From the NCBI GenBank assembly GCA_000526575.1, contig JAGI01000002.1, forward strand, positions 1,860,001-1,924,000: a stretch of DNA of 64,000 bases. The letters run 5' to 3'. Within the stretch, counting starts at the first letter, position 1; the number at the start of each line of letters is the position of its first letter. Shown in pieces: positions 17,600-25,406 of the stretch. This stretch comes from Clostridium sp. 12(A) (GTDB lineage Bacteria > Bacillota > Clostridia > Lachnospirales > Lachnospiraceae). The notes under the pieces are model-generated. The model worked only from the letters and a program-made list of their open reading frames with translations. It did no database searches and was not told the DNA's origin. Both the position numbers and the translations under genes were made by a program.

Positions 17600-20074
17600 C
17601 TATTTCCTCCCGTCAAAAAAGTTCTCTTCCCAGGTATCATCCTCAAAATCAAAGAAGGTTTCTTTCCCCTTATAAAGTACTTCATTTTCCCGAAGAACCG
17701 GCAGTACCAGAAAGCCCCAGCGTTTCCTGGATACCCATACAAAGAATTTCATCTCTCCTTCTAAGATGGTATCCGTCTCTTCCTGAATGACGCTTCCTGC
17801 ATACTCTCTGTCAATCTCTTCCTGGGTGGTTCTTGTAAATTCTTCGGTATTGTATACAAAATAATAGGCTTTTAAGCGTTTTCCTTTTTCATCGCTTAAG
17901 TAAAGATCCAGCTGTTTTCCTACCATAAACCTGGAGATACAACCAATGTGGTCTTCCTCATCCAGACTGCGGATGAGGATTTTCTCCTGGTTCTCGTGGG
18001 TATAGGCCATAATCTCATAAGGAAGGGCCCTTACCTGATAATCCTGATTCACCTTCATATAGCCACGTTTGCAATCCATAAAGTAGGCCAGTGCCCCCTC
18101 GAGACAGCACATCTTCAGTGCTGCATCGTCTCCTTCCCTTTTTGTGCTCTGGATCAGCTTACCTGGAACGTACTGCTTTAAGGCCTCTGTAAACAGCTTT
18201 GATTTACAGGATTGTCCGGTCAGCTTTAGCATTTCGTATTCCTGAAGCTCTCCCTGTTCAAACTTCTGATCCAGAAAGCGCTCCATTACATGATAAATAT
18301 CCGGCTGGAGCACGGATTCAATTTCATTTAAATAAAGGGGAAAGCAAATATCCTGATCCATATGAGCGAGTCCTGATCCCTCTCGGATGGATAGCTTCCA
18401 TTTATCTAAAAACATCTCATGATTTAGATGGTTTTTATCAGAATTAATTAATAGCTCGTACTGAAATTTCGCCTGAAAGAAGGACTTTTTTACTTCCTCC
18501 GCCAGCTGAAACAGATAATAATAATTATTTTTCACCCGAAAATACTCATCTCTGCTCTTTTCCTCATACTCTTTAAAACGAGTGGGCAAAATGGATTCCG
18601 CCCTTTCATAAGAGTCCTTTACTCCTTCAAAGCCTTCTCCATCAAAAAGCAGCTCGCTTCGTTCCTCAGATGCATAGGATAGAGCCCTGGCAATCTTAAT
18701 TTTCAGCATCTGCAGAATGCGGAAGGTTAAGTTATTGCCTCCAAAATTAGTGTCCCCATTTTCATAACGGGTCTCTAAGTTAATGGTGTAGGAAATCCGG
18801 CTGTTATCAATCAGGAACCTTCCTGAGGTAAGGTCCGTGGTGCCGCCTCCGCAGTCGATGATCAGTGCCTGATACCAGCGGCCTCTTTCATACTGATTGT
18901 TCCGGATCATTCCATGAATGGTATTAAAGAGGACTGCCATACCTTCATCAAGCTCACAATTTACACTGTATTCGGGAAGCAGCTCTTTAAACAGTTCCTG
19001 GAATTTCTCTTTCTGGCGGATGGGAGCTAAAAACTGAATGTTCTGAAACCGGCACTTAAACTGCTGCTTTGCAAGGTCCATTAAATATTCTAAATAAGCT
19101 CTCAGCATATCTCTTCTTGGAATCTGATACTTGAAGCCGCTCTTTAAAATGACCCCCTCCAGCCGGTCAGGGTCACTGACCCACCGCTTTATATCGAAAA
19201 ATACAGGAACATCTTCATCCTGGTAATTCTGCTTTTCCAGAGTCAAAGCATCATATCCGAATAAAAATCCATGACTGCCTTCTTCTTTTTCCTCCACACC
19301 GATGACACTTGGAATAATATTGCCGTTTCCGGCCTTTGCAATCTTTGTGGTTCCATCTGGAAGGCAGATTCCCATGGTAGTATTGGAGCTTCCAAAGTCA
19401 ATGACAAGCGGAAGGTCTGTGTCTGTGACTTCTCTCACTTCAATATTTAGAAGGGGAATTCGAATGGCTTCCATGCGGCCAGGAATATTTTTTAGGCTTC
19501 CCTGGTAACAGTCGTAAAGAAATTCGGAATCTCTCTCATTTGGAAAATAAAGAACGGAATACTGATGCTTTGATAAGGATTTTACAGGCATATTGACTCC
19601 CTGAAACAAATTCCAGGTACCTTCTATTTCCTTTAGATAGAAACAGGTATAGACCTGAAGATTTTCATCCACTAACAGGAGGTTTCCCTCGTACAGCTCT
19701 ATATCAGATTTCACCTTATACTGATCCAGCTCATTTAACCCGGTTCCCTCATATAAAATAATGGTACCAGGTATGATAACCTCCGAACTGGAGCTGATTT
19801 CTATGTAATTCTGGTCAAAATAATCCTGCAGGCGCGAAATTCCGCCTTCCAGGTTTTCTTCTATATGCCGATAATCCTTCTGTCCCCGAAAACGCATGAT
19901 CAGACGCAAAAGACCTTCCCGGTCCATGGAATTTCCCGATGGCATAACCAGCTTTTCCATCCGGCATATCTCCCTTAACTGAAACGTCGTCATCTTTTCC
20001 AGTTTGCTTTTTTTATAGGTACCCTTTTCCGGCTCCGTCTTTCCCGGATGTAAGGTATAGGTATATCGGCTCAT
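17600..20074 (-). CDS. Hsp70/actin-fold ATPase with N-terminal SAP-like region (824 aa)
   Basis: The third in-frame codon, ATG 20074, has GAGG eight bases upstream and is preferred. Residues about 28-62 look SAP-like (TTFQLREICRMEKLVMPSG). An actin/Hsp70 nucleotide-binding fold follows: phosphate-1 LVIDFGSSNTTMG, phosphate-2 IIDCGGGTTDLTSG and adenosine motif LKLTGQSCKSKLF. There is no DnaK substrate-binding domain or EEVD-like tail. With the DnaJ-like gene 4 kb upstream in the same operon it probably forms a dedicated chaperone pair. It could remodel sheath or effectors, a job done by ClpV in T6SS. The family fold is clear; the role is inferred. Confidence 0.8.
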   Translation of the reverse strand: MSRYTYTLHPGKTEPEKGTYKKSKLEKMTTFQLREICRMEKLVMPSGNSMDREGLLRLIMRFRGQKDYRHIEENLEGGISRLQDYFDQNYIEISSSSEVIIPGTIILYEGTGLNELDQYKVKSDIELYEGNLLLVDENLQVYTCFYLKEIEGTWNLFQGVNMPVKSLSKHQYSVLYFPNERDSEFLYDCYQGSLKNIPGRMEAIRIPLLNIEVREVTDTDLPLVIDFGSSNTTMGICLPDGTTKIAKAGNGNIIPSVIGVEEKEEGSHGFLFGYDALTLEKQNYQDEDVPVFFDIKRWVSDPDRLEGVILKSGFKYQIPRRDMLRAYLEYLMDLAKQQFKCRFQNIQFLAPIRQKEKFQELFKELLPEYSVNCELDEGMAVLFNTIHGMIRNNQYERGRWYQALIIDCGGGTTDLTSGRFLIDNSRISYTINLETRYENGDTNFGGNNLTFRILQMLKIKIARALSYASEERSELLFDGEGFEGVKDSYERAESILPTRFKEYEEKSRDEYFRVKNNYYYLFQLAEEVKKSFFQAKFQYELLINSDKNHLNHEMFLDKWKLSIREGSGLAHMDQDICFPLYLNEIESVLQPDIYHVMERFLDQKFEQGELQEYEMLKLTGQSCKSKLFTEALKQYVPGKLIQSTKREGDDAALKMCCLEGALAYFMDCKRGYMKVNQDYQVRALPYEIMAYTHENQEKILIRSLDEEDHIGCISRFMVGKQLDLYLSDEKGKRLKAYYFVYNTEEFTRTTQEEIDREYAGSVIQEETDTILEGEMKFFVWVSRKRWGFLVLPVLRENEVLYKGKETFFDFEDDTWEENFFDGRK

Positions 20075-20092
20075 GTGCATTTCCTCGCTTCG

Positions 20093-21841
20093 TTATTTTT
20101 CGGACTTTTTTTTGCTCGCTCCCGGGCCATACTCCCCAGTACTTTCATCTTCGGCAGCTTCCTGCTTTTCTTCTTTTATGGCAGTCTTTGCAGCCTTTAT
20201 CTTTCCATTGATTCCGTCTGCCAGCTCCGTCATCTCCAAACGGGTGTATATGGACTGTGCCGTCTTATAATAGGTGATTGCACTTTCATATTTTCCTTCT
20301 GCAAAAAGCTCGTTGGCCTTGTTTTCCAAGTCAATGGCATTCTTCTGATCATTGAGCTTTTGCTGGTTTTCCAGCTCCCGCTGTTCCTCTTCTTCTTTTT
20401 TTGCCTTGTCTTCGTCTGCCTGCTTGGATTCGTCTTCCTTATCCTTTGCCGCCTGGGATTCCTCTTTGGCTGCCGCAGCCGCTGCCTCTGTTTTCTGACT
20501 GTCCTTTTCAAGCTTTTCTTCCAGGGCGGCCTGCTTTTTCATAGCATCTTCTTTTCCATCGGTAAAATAAAGAGCCGCTGCTTTGTCTCTTGCCTTACGG
20601 TAGGAATCAACTGCTCCCTTTACATCTCCGTATCCTTCCTTTTGCTGGCCTTCCTCAATGAGATCAAATACATCAATATAATCTCTGGTCTGGGTCAGCT
20701 GGCTCTCAATGTACTTTTTACCGGCATTTCCAGCTTCCTTTGAAAGTTCTCTTGCCGTTAAGTAAAGATCCTGCGCCTTTTTATAATCTCCTGCGCTCAT
20801 AGCTCCATCAGAAAGAATAATCTGTTCAGAAAGCTTCTGATAACGGTCTGCTTCCTTTGACAAGTCCCTTTTCTTTAAGCTATCAGCCAGCTTCTTTGCT
20901 TCTTTGTAATCTTCAGATGCCTTTTGATAATTGTCATATCTTAAATATTCCTGACCGCTGCTTAGGTGATGCTCCAGACTCTCTTCCTTTTGCTTCACAC
21001 TGCGGTTTTTAAGATACAATCCGAGGCTGACTCCGCCGATAATCAAAATCACGGGAATAGCGACCATCAGGACTTTTTTAGCCGTGATTTTTTTCTTGGG
21101 AGACTGATAGACCTTGTCAATAAAAGTGACAGCGAGGCTGTAATTGTCTACCTCCTCTGTCTCCTGCCTTCCTAAAATCAAATCCTCTGCTTTTTCTAAA
21201 ATCTCCTCTGGTTCAGTGGCGTCCTTTGATATCTCTAAAAATTCTTCTTCCCTTAAATTTTCCCAGGCTCCTCTGGTAAGAAGGGCAAAGCTGTCTCCAT
21301 TTTCCAACGGGATCTTTTTTGATACCAGGATTTCCGGCTGTCCTCTGTCTCCAAGAAAGGAATAGAGGTTATTTCGTTCCTCATGAGCAGCCGCCTGATC
21401 CAGGGTTATGGTATCTTCTTTTAGAAGGTTCTGTGTCAGGGACTGGTCTGTTGACTTAAGGAGCAGCCTGGCGTTTCGAATGAGATAGAACCGGCTGTTT
21501 CCTGCGTAACAATAACATAGCTTTTTGTAATCGGTTACTACCATGGTAACCGATGCTTTTAAGTGCATTCCGCCCCGCTGCTTTAGAAGTTCCTTATGAG
21601 CCTGATTCATATAATGCTTAAGCCTTGAGGTCTTCATGGAGGGTCCTTCCACAAAGCTTCTAATTAAGCTCTCCACCACAAACCTGGCGCTGTTGGTCTG
21701 AAGCTCTCCATCCAGGCTGTCTGCTAATATGTAACAGGCATAATCATCCATTTCCACATAACCAAAGTAATCCCGGTTTGTCAGCTTCTGCCCCTCTTCG
21801 GAAATATACCGGGTGCGGAATTCAGAATTAATTCTTCTCAT
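20093..21841 (-). CDS. PP2C-like (degenerate) membrane protein with TPR region (582 aa)
   Basis: Residues 1-245 follow the PP2C layout: YILADSLDGEL, SVTMVVTDYKKLCYCYAGNSR, SFALLTRGAWENL, DNYSLAVTF. In canonical enzymes these read VADGMGG, GDSR, TDG and DN. Here the GDSR Asp is Asn and the TDG Asp is Arg, so metal binding and catalysis are doubtful. A transmembrane helix (about 255-277, VAIPVILIIGGVSLGLYL) is followed by TPR-like helices and a Lys/Glu-rich low-complexity linker. The start ATG has GGAGG and overlaps the previous gene by 14 bases. Likely a membrane-tethered pseudophosphatase scaffold. Confidence 0.8.
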   Translation of the reverse strand: MRRINSEFRTRYISEEGQKLTNRDYFGYVEMDDYACYILADSLDGELQTNSARFVVESLIRSFVEGPSMKTSRLKHYMNQAHKELLKQRGGMHLKASVTMVVTDYKKLCYCYAGNSRFYLIRNARLLLKSTDQSLTQNLLKEDTITLDQAAAHEERNNLYSFLGDRGQPEILVSKKIPLENGDSFALLTRGAWENLREEEFLEISKDATEPEEILEKAEDLILGRQETEEVDNYSLAVTFIDKVYQSPKKKITAKKVLMVAIPVILIIGGVSLGLYLKNRSVKQKEESLEHHLSSGQEYLRYDNYQKASEDYKEAKKLADSLKKRDLSKEADRYQKLSEQIILSDGAMSAGDYKKAQDLYLTARELSKEAGNAGKKYIESQLTQTRDYIDVFDLIEEGQQKEGYGDVKGAVDSYRKARDKAAALYFTDGKEDAMKKQAALEEKLEKDSQKTEAAAAAAKEESQAAKDKEDESKQADEDKAKKEEEEQRELENQQKLNDQKNAIDLENKANELFAEGKYESAITYYKTAQSIYTRLEMTELADGINGKIKAAKTAIKEEKQEAAEDESTGEYGPGASKKKSEK

Positions 21842-22688
21842 AAAGTACCTCCGCCTTTAGAAGCAGTACGCTTCCATTTTCTTTTTCCAGGCTCTTTCTT
21901 TTTTCCGCTTCCATCACCATTAAGTCAGCTTTTTCCTTTAGCGTATCGTTCTTTAACAAAATATCTTCCATGTCCGCCCAGGACAGTGCTTCATAAATTC
22001 CTTTTGTAAGAAGCACAATCACATCACCTGGCTTTAACTGTATGGGAGGTTCACAGACTTCAATCTCGTGAAATCCGTCTAGTCCAAGATAATTCCAGAT
22101 TCGCTTTTCCTCCATGGTCCAGACTGTTTCCGATTTTGTAAGGACTCCATCGTCAAAGGCGTTAAGGGCAAGAACATCAAGAGTATGCCCTTTGCTTATG
22201 GGAATCAACTCCTGGTTTCTTAAAAGAGCTATCCGAATGTTACCTGCCAGCCCGTAATGCAAGGTTTTTCCGCTTACAAAAACAGCCGCTAAACAGGCTC
22301 CTCCTCTACGGTCTCCAATGGTCTTTTGAATCCGGGAGTGTGCCTCACGAAAGGAGGTCTTAAAAAAATATTCCGGATTCTGTAACACTTCATAGGACCT
22401 ATAAGCATCTAACAGGGTGTCTGCCGCAATCCCGGCACATACCTTTCCTGTGTTTGCCCGTCCCATTCCGTCTGCTACGATTGCCAGGGTTCCAGCCGGG
22501 CTTTTCATTATTTCGGCAACATCTGCCTGTATCTCCTGATCTCCCGTGGTCTGGCTCACGGCTTCCCCGCCAGTCATTTTGTGTTTCTTTCCATCCTGGC
22601 TCAACTGTTCACTGGCAGACAATAGGATCCTTCCTAAAAGAGAAAGGGATAATATGGCTCCCAGACCGCTTAATATCGTCATCGTCAT
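21828..22688 (-). CDS. PP2C-like phosphatase, partly degenerate, N-terminal anchor (286 aa)
   Basis: An N-terminal hydrophobic helix (residues 3-24) is followed by a PP2C fold. The first metal motif is intact (LAIVADGMGRANTGK). GDSR has become GNIR (LHYGLAGNIRIALL), TDG has become TKG (IVLLTKGIYEAL) and the last DN is ENGS. Starts with ATGA overlap of the FHA gene. PP2C (PppA) and FHA proteins control proteobacterial T6SS through threonine phosphorylation, so regulation is the natural guess. Loss of Asp residues suggests weak or no catalysis. No Ser/Thr kinase is visible in this window. Confidence 0.8.
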   Translation of the reverse strand: MTMTILSGLGAILSLSLLGRILLSASEQLSQDGKKHKMTGGEAVSQTTGDQEIQADVAEIMKSPAGTLAIVADGMGRANTGKVCAGIAADTLLDAYRSYEVLQNPEYFFKTSFREAHSRIQKTIGDRRGGACLAAVFVSGKTLHYGLAGNIRIALLRNQELIPISKGHTLDVLALNAFDDGVLTKSETVWTMEEKRIWNYLGLDGFHEIEVCEPPIQLKPGDVIVLLTKGIYEALSWADMEDILLKNDTLKEKADLMVMEAEKRKSLEKENGSVLLLKAEVLYEKN

Positions 22689-23182
22689 TTCTGATCATTC
22701 CATTCAAAATTTTCTCCGCACAAGGGAACAAACAGGAACCGGCTTTTCCCCAGCTCTATTACGTCGTATGGCCTTAACTCGGTAGGCACATAAACAGCCT
22801 CTTCATTTAAATAGGCAAGTCCTGCCGCATCTCCAGGCAGTATGACGGTATTTCTCTTTTTCTGGTCATAGACTATGATGGTATGGTTTTTCCGGTTAAT
22901 CTCGTTATCTCCAAGAATCTGGATGTCCATATCATCTCCCCTGCCTACAAAGTTCTTTCCGCTGTGGATCTTATAGTCCATTCCAACTCTTGCACCAGAG
23001 ATACATACCAACCAGCCGCAGACCGGAAGGATGTCCTCCTCCAAAAGCTCCATGGCAGGCTCAAATCCAAGAGGCTTCTTCTCTTCTGCCACTTCCTTTA
23101 ATTTCATCTGGCAGTAAGGGCAGGTATTGCCGTAACGCCTTGCGTTAAAAACATGTCCATTGGGGCATCTTACTAAGCTCAT
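22685..23182 (-). CDS. FHA-domain protein with N-terminal zinc ribbon (165 aa)
   Basis: The N-terminus holds a C-x2-G-H and CPYC pair (RCPNGHVFNARRYGNTCPYCQ), a likely zinc ribbon. Residues about 60-155 form an FHA domain with VGRGDDMDIQIL, EINRKNH and a final LGKSRFLFVPL strand. FHA domains bind phosphothreonine. The recognition loop has NRKNH in place of the usual SRxH. Soluble. Lies between the membrane FHA protein and two PP2C-like proteins, so it is part of the apparent regulatory module. Confidence 0.85.
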   Translation of the reverse strand: MSLVRCPNGHVFNARRYGNTCPYCQMKLKEVAEEKKPLGFEPAMELLEEDILPVCGWLVCISGARVGMDYKIHSGKNFVGRGDDMDIQILGDNEINRKNHTIIVYDQKKRNTVILPGDAAGLAYLNEEAVYVPTELRPYDVIELGKSRFLFVPLCGENFEWNDQK

Positions 23183-23205
23183 GTATCAATCTCCAATCTT
23201 TGTTC

Positions 23206-23760
23206 TTATGTCAGTAAGAGGCGGGTATTGGCTACAAATATCACATCTCCCGCCGAAACTTTGCATGGCCGGTTCGTCACCTTATAACAGCCGCCATCTT
23301 CTACCTTTTTAATCTTAATTCCATTGGTTGAACCTAAATCTTCCATATACCAGGAATCCAGACAATAATTCAGTACCCCATGCAGATCATCGATGAAGGT
23401 ACCGTATTCGCATTCCGTCAGGTCCACATCCACATCCTCCTGGTCGTTCTTCTTTCCAATGATAAGAGCAGTTCTTCCAGCTAAGTCCCAGGATTTTAAA
23501 GGTTTGTCATGCTCATCTAAAAGCACCAGCTGACCTGCCTTTAAAGAGTGGGGTGAGGCTGTCCTTTCATACTCCCTCACAGCCCCCCTCCCTCCAAGGA
23601 GAAGTGTTAAATCTGCAGCAGCGAACAGGCCGAATAAAAGAATCAGGACTTTAAGCCACAAGGGGTAACCTCCACGGTAAATGATGAGGAAGATGATACA
23701 TGCCACACTGACTAAAATAGCAATATCAAAACCGATTTTTAATGCTTTTTTCCGTCCCAT
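23206..23760 (-). CDS. Membrane FHA-domain protein (184 aa)
   Basis: Start chosen at ATG 23760 (AGGAG ten bases upstream); the longer frame would run back through the DnaJ-like gene. Two hydrophobic helices (about residues 9-30 and 36-57) anchor a cytoplasmic C-terminal FHA domain. The domain contains ALIIGKKNDQEDVDVDL, a LHGVLNY strand where SRxH is usual, and the conserved EDLGSTNGIKI turn. The STNG motif is intact while the phosphopeptide-binding Ser/Arg positions look altered. It resembles Fha-type T6SS regulators in domain content, but is membrane-bound. Confidence 0.8.
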   Translation of the reverse strand: MGRKKALKIGFDIAILVSVACIIFLIIYRGGYPLWLKVLILLFGLFAAADLTLLLGGRGAVREYERTASPHSLKAGQLVLLDEHDKPLKSWDLAGRTALIIGKKNDQEDVDVDLTECEYGTFIDDLHGVLNYCLDSWYMEDLGSTNGIKIKKVEDGGCYKVTNRPCKVSAGDVIFVANTRLLLT

Positions 23761-23779
23761 ATGCAATCCGGCTCCTTTT

Positions 23780-24193
23780 CTATTTTTTTGTACCGAAAAA
23801 AGCGGCAAACAGATCATCCGGATTGACTGGGCCAGCATTCTTTTTAGCGCTCCCTCCTGTACCCCGGTAGGTTTCCATACCTTTTCCAGCCTGAAAGCCA
23901 AAGAACCGTTCAAACTGGCTCATATCCGGAGCTGCCTTAGAAGGCCCGGCACTTTTTCTTTCTTCTTTGCCTCGTTCTTTGTCTCCGTTAAGGGCTGCAT
24001 CGTATTTCTTTCTCTTTTCTTCATCACTCAGGATGCTGTAAGCCTCCTGAATCTCGTACATCTTTTTATTTCCTTCCGGGTCATCCTTTATTACGTCGGG
24101 GTGATACTTTTTGGCAAGCTTTCTGTAGGATGCCTTAATATCCTTTCCCGACGCTTGCGGGGATACGAGAAGAATTTTGTAGTAATCAAGCAT
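23780..24193 (-). CDS. J-domain (DnaJ-like) co-chaperone (137 aa)
   Basis: Residues 1-66 are a J domain with the invariant HPD ([15 protein letters not shown]) and the closing [14 protein letters not shown] helix. There is no zinc-finger or CTD, so this is a type III J protein. The tail is short, Gly/Lys-rich and ends in a Phe-rich LFAAFFG. It should stimulate the Hsp70-like ATPase encoded downstream in the operon. It starts just after a strong hairpin that separates it from the tube genes. Confidence 0.85.
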   Translation of the reverse strand: MLDYYKILLVSPQASGKDIKASYRKLAKKYHPDVIKDDPEGNKKMYEIQEAYSILSDEEKRKKYDAALNGDKERGKEERKSAGPSKAAPDMSQFERFFGFQAGKGMETYRGTGGSAKKNAGPVNPDDLFAAFFGTKK

Positions 24194-24214
24194 TTTATGT
24201 TTCCTTTACAGAAA

Positions 24215-24237
24215 GGGGCTGCCTAACCGGCAGCCCC
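24215..24237 (-). terminator. Strong intra-operon hairpin between tube and chaperone genes
   Basis: A perfect 9-bp G+C-rich stem (GGGGCTGCC / GGCAGCCCC) with a 5-base loop, followed on the minus strand by only TTTC. This is weaker than a full terminator. It probably attenuates or protects the upstream message, giving more tube protein than downstream machinery. Confidence 0.65.
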
Positions 24238-24244
24238 TGCATGT

Positions 24245-24670
24245 TTACACGCTGTATCCGCCTTCCACAGCGATTTGCGCCATCTTGTCTTTCTTCTGTT
24301 TGATGATCAGCCGGAATGTTCCCACGCCTTCTGTATCACCGTAATCTTCCTTGTAGTCCACGACAAATGCATTAGGATATGTATATTTACGAATTACCTG
24401 GGAAGCAGCAATCACTTCAATGGTTACCTTACGGTAGCAATCGGATTTTTCTGCCGGAACTAAAGACCAGAGACCTAACTGTCTGGTGGAATCAAAAGGA
24501 TCTCCATCCACTGCTGTTAAAATCTTACCTGTGATTTCCACGGTGCTTCCTAAATCGGTGGAACGAGCATTGGAATCAAGAGGAATATCTGTTCTAAATT
24601 TAACTCCTGTAATACTTGTGGTTCCCAGGTCGACGGTAGACGGCCCTTCAACTTTTAATGTAAATCCCAT
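24245..24670 (-). CDS. Tube-like (Hcp-like) protein B (141 aa)
   Basis: Small beta-rich protein and close paralogue of the next gene (shared DSNARSTDLGSTV, LARWSLVPAE/LGLWSLVPAE, SDCYR, NAFVVDY, LLIKQKKDKM). Length and beta content match Hcp / phage tail-tube monomers, which stack as rings inside the sheath. Position directly after the sheath gene supports this. It is followed by a strong hairpin. Family assignment comes from context and size; I see no short diagnostic motif. Confidence 0.7.
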   Translation of the reverse strand: MGFTLKVEGPSTVDLGTTSITGVKFRTDIPLDSNARSTDLGSTVEITGKILTAVDGDPFDSTRQLGLWSLVPAEKSDCYRKVTIEVIAASQVIRKYTYPNAFVVDYKEDYGDTEGVGTFRLIIKQKKDKMAQIAVEGGYSV

Positions 24671-24702
24671 AATTTATCCCTTCCTTTCTCTTCGTTTTTT
24701 CA

Positions 24703-25131
24703 TTATTCTCCGCTGAATCCGCCTTCAAATTTTAAGGTGGTCATCTTGTCCTTCTTCTGCTTGATTAAAAGCTTGAACACACCGGTTCCTGTCTCATCTG
24801 TAAAATCTTCTGTGTAATCCACTACAAATGCATTAGGAACGGTAATCTGTCTTACCACCTGTGATGCATTGACAACATCGATCTGAACGTTGCGGTAGCA
24901 ATCGGAATTTTCAGCTGGTACTAAAGACCATCTTGCCAGCTTGCTGGTATCATCTGCTGCTTCCCCACCTACTGCTGCCAGTATTTTTCCTTCAACCAGT
25001 ACGGTTGAACCAAGATCGGTGGATCTTGCATTGGAATCATGAGGAATATCTGCCCCAAATACCACTTTAACGATACTTGTCTCACGCAAATCAACGGATT
25101 CGCTTCCTGTGATTTTCATTCTAAGTCCCAT
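24703..25131 (-). CDS. Tube-like (Hcp-like) protein A (142 aa)
   Basis: Paralogue of the preceding entry with about two-thirds of residues alike. The ATG has GGAGG seven bases upstream. The sequence begins with an amphipathic strand (MGLRMKITGSESVDL) and ends KLLIKQKKDKMTTLKFEGGFSGE. Two tube genes in tandem recall CIS clusters that use more than one tube protein, often one as tube and one as initiator or baseplate-proximal ring. Confidence 0.7.
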   Translation of the reverse strand: MGLRMKITGSESVDLRETSIVKVVFGADIPHDSNARSTDLGSTVLVEGKILAAVGGEAADDTSKLARWSLVPAENSDCYRNVQIDVVNASQVVRQITVPNAFVVDYTEDFTDETGTGVFKLLIKQKKDKMTTLKFEGGFSGE

Positions 25132-25259
25132 ATTTCATCCTCCATTCTTAATAAATGTTTTTTGTAATCTATAAGCCGGTCAATGCCTGCTTTCAGATAC
25201 CAGAATCATGATCCACCCTGATTTACCTATCCTGCATCTCATTCGATGACTGGGGGATC

Positions 25260-25291
25260 GAAAAGCAGATAAATTTCATTATCTGCTTTTC
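25260..25291 (-). terminator. Stem-loop between sheath and tube genes
   Basis: A perfect 13-bp inverted repeat (GAAAAGCAGATAA / TTATCTGCTTTTC) with a 6-base loop. The T-rich 3' arm resembles an intrinsic terminator on either strand, so it would reduce read-through from sheath to tube. A possible TTGACC -35 lies between it and the tube start, but no clear -10 follows. Confidence 0.55.
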
Positions 25292-25318
25292 ATTTATCAA
25301 ATAAAATCACAAAACCAC

Positions 25319-25396
25319 TTATTCAGGAATTTCCCATCTGCCCCCCGGCTTCACGGAAAATCCACCACCCTGATGCACATTTGTACCTGCGGGCAT
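25319..25396 (-). CDS. Possible 25-aa peptide gene after the sheath
   Basis: An ATG-to-TAA frame just downstream of the sheath stop encodes MPAGTNVHQGGG then FSVKPGGRWEIPE. The composition looks coding-like, but there is no good ribosome site and no homologue I know. Low confidence; it could be chance. Confidence 0.25.
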   Translation of the reverse strand: MPAGTNVHQGGGFSVKPGGRWEIPE

Positions 25397-25406
25397 CACG
25401 CAGCTT

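Noticed and set aside
20093-20743. 222-codon hydrophobic plus-strand frame in the PP2C-TPR region
   Set aside because: It is the antisense of a Lys/Glu-rich coding region, which naturally gives Phe/Leu-rich frames; there is no start signal.
23780-23913. Longer start for the membrane FHA protein
   Set aside because: It would read through the DnaJ-like gene; ATG 23760 has a proper ribosome site.
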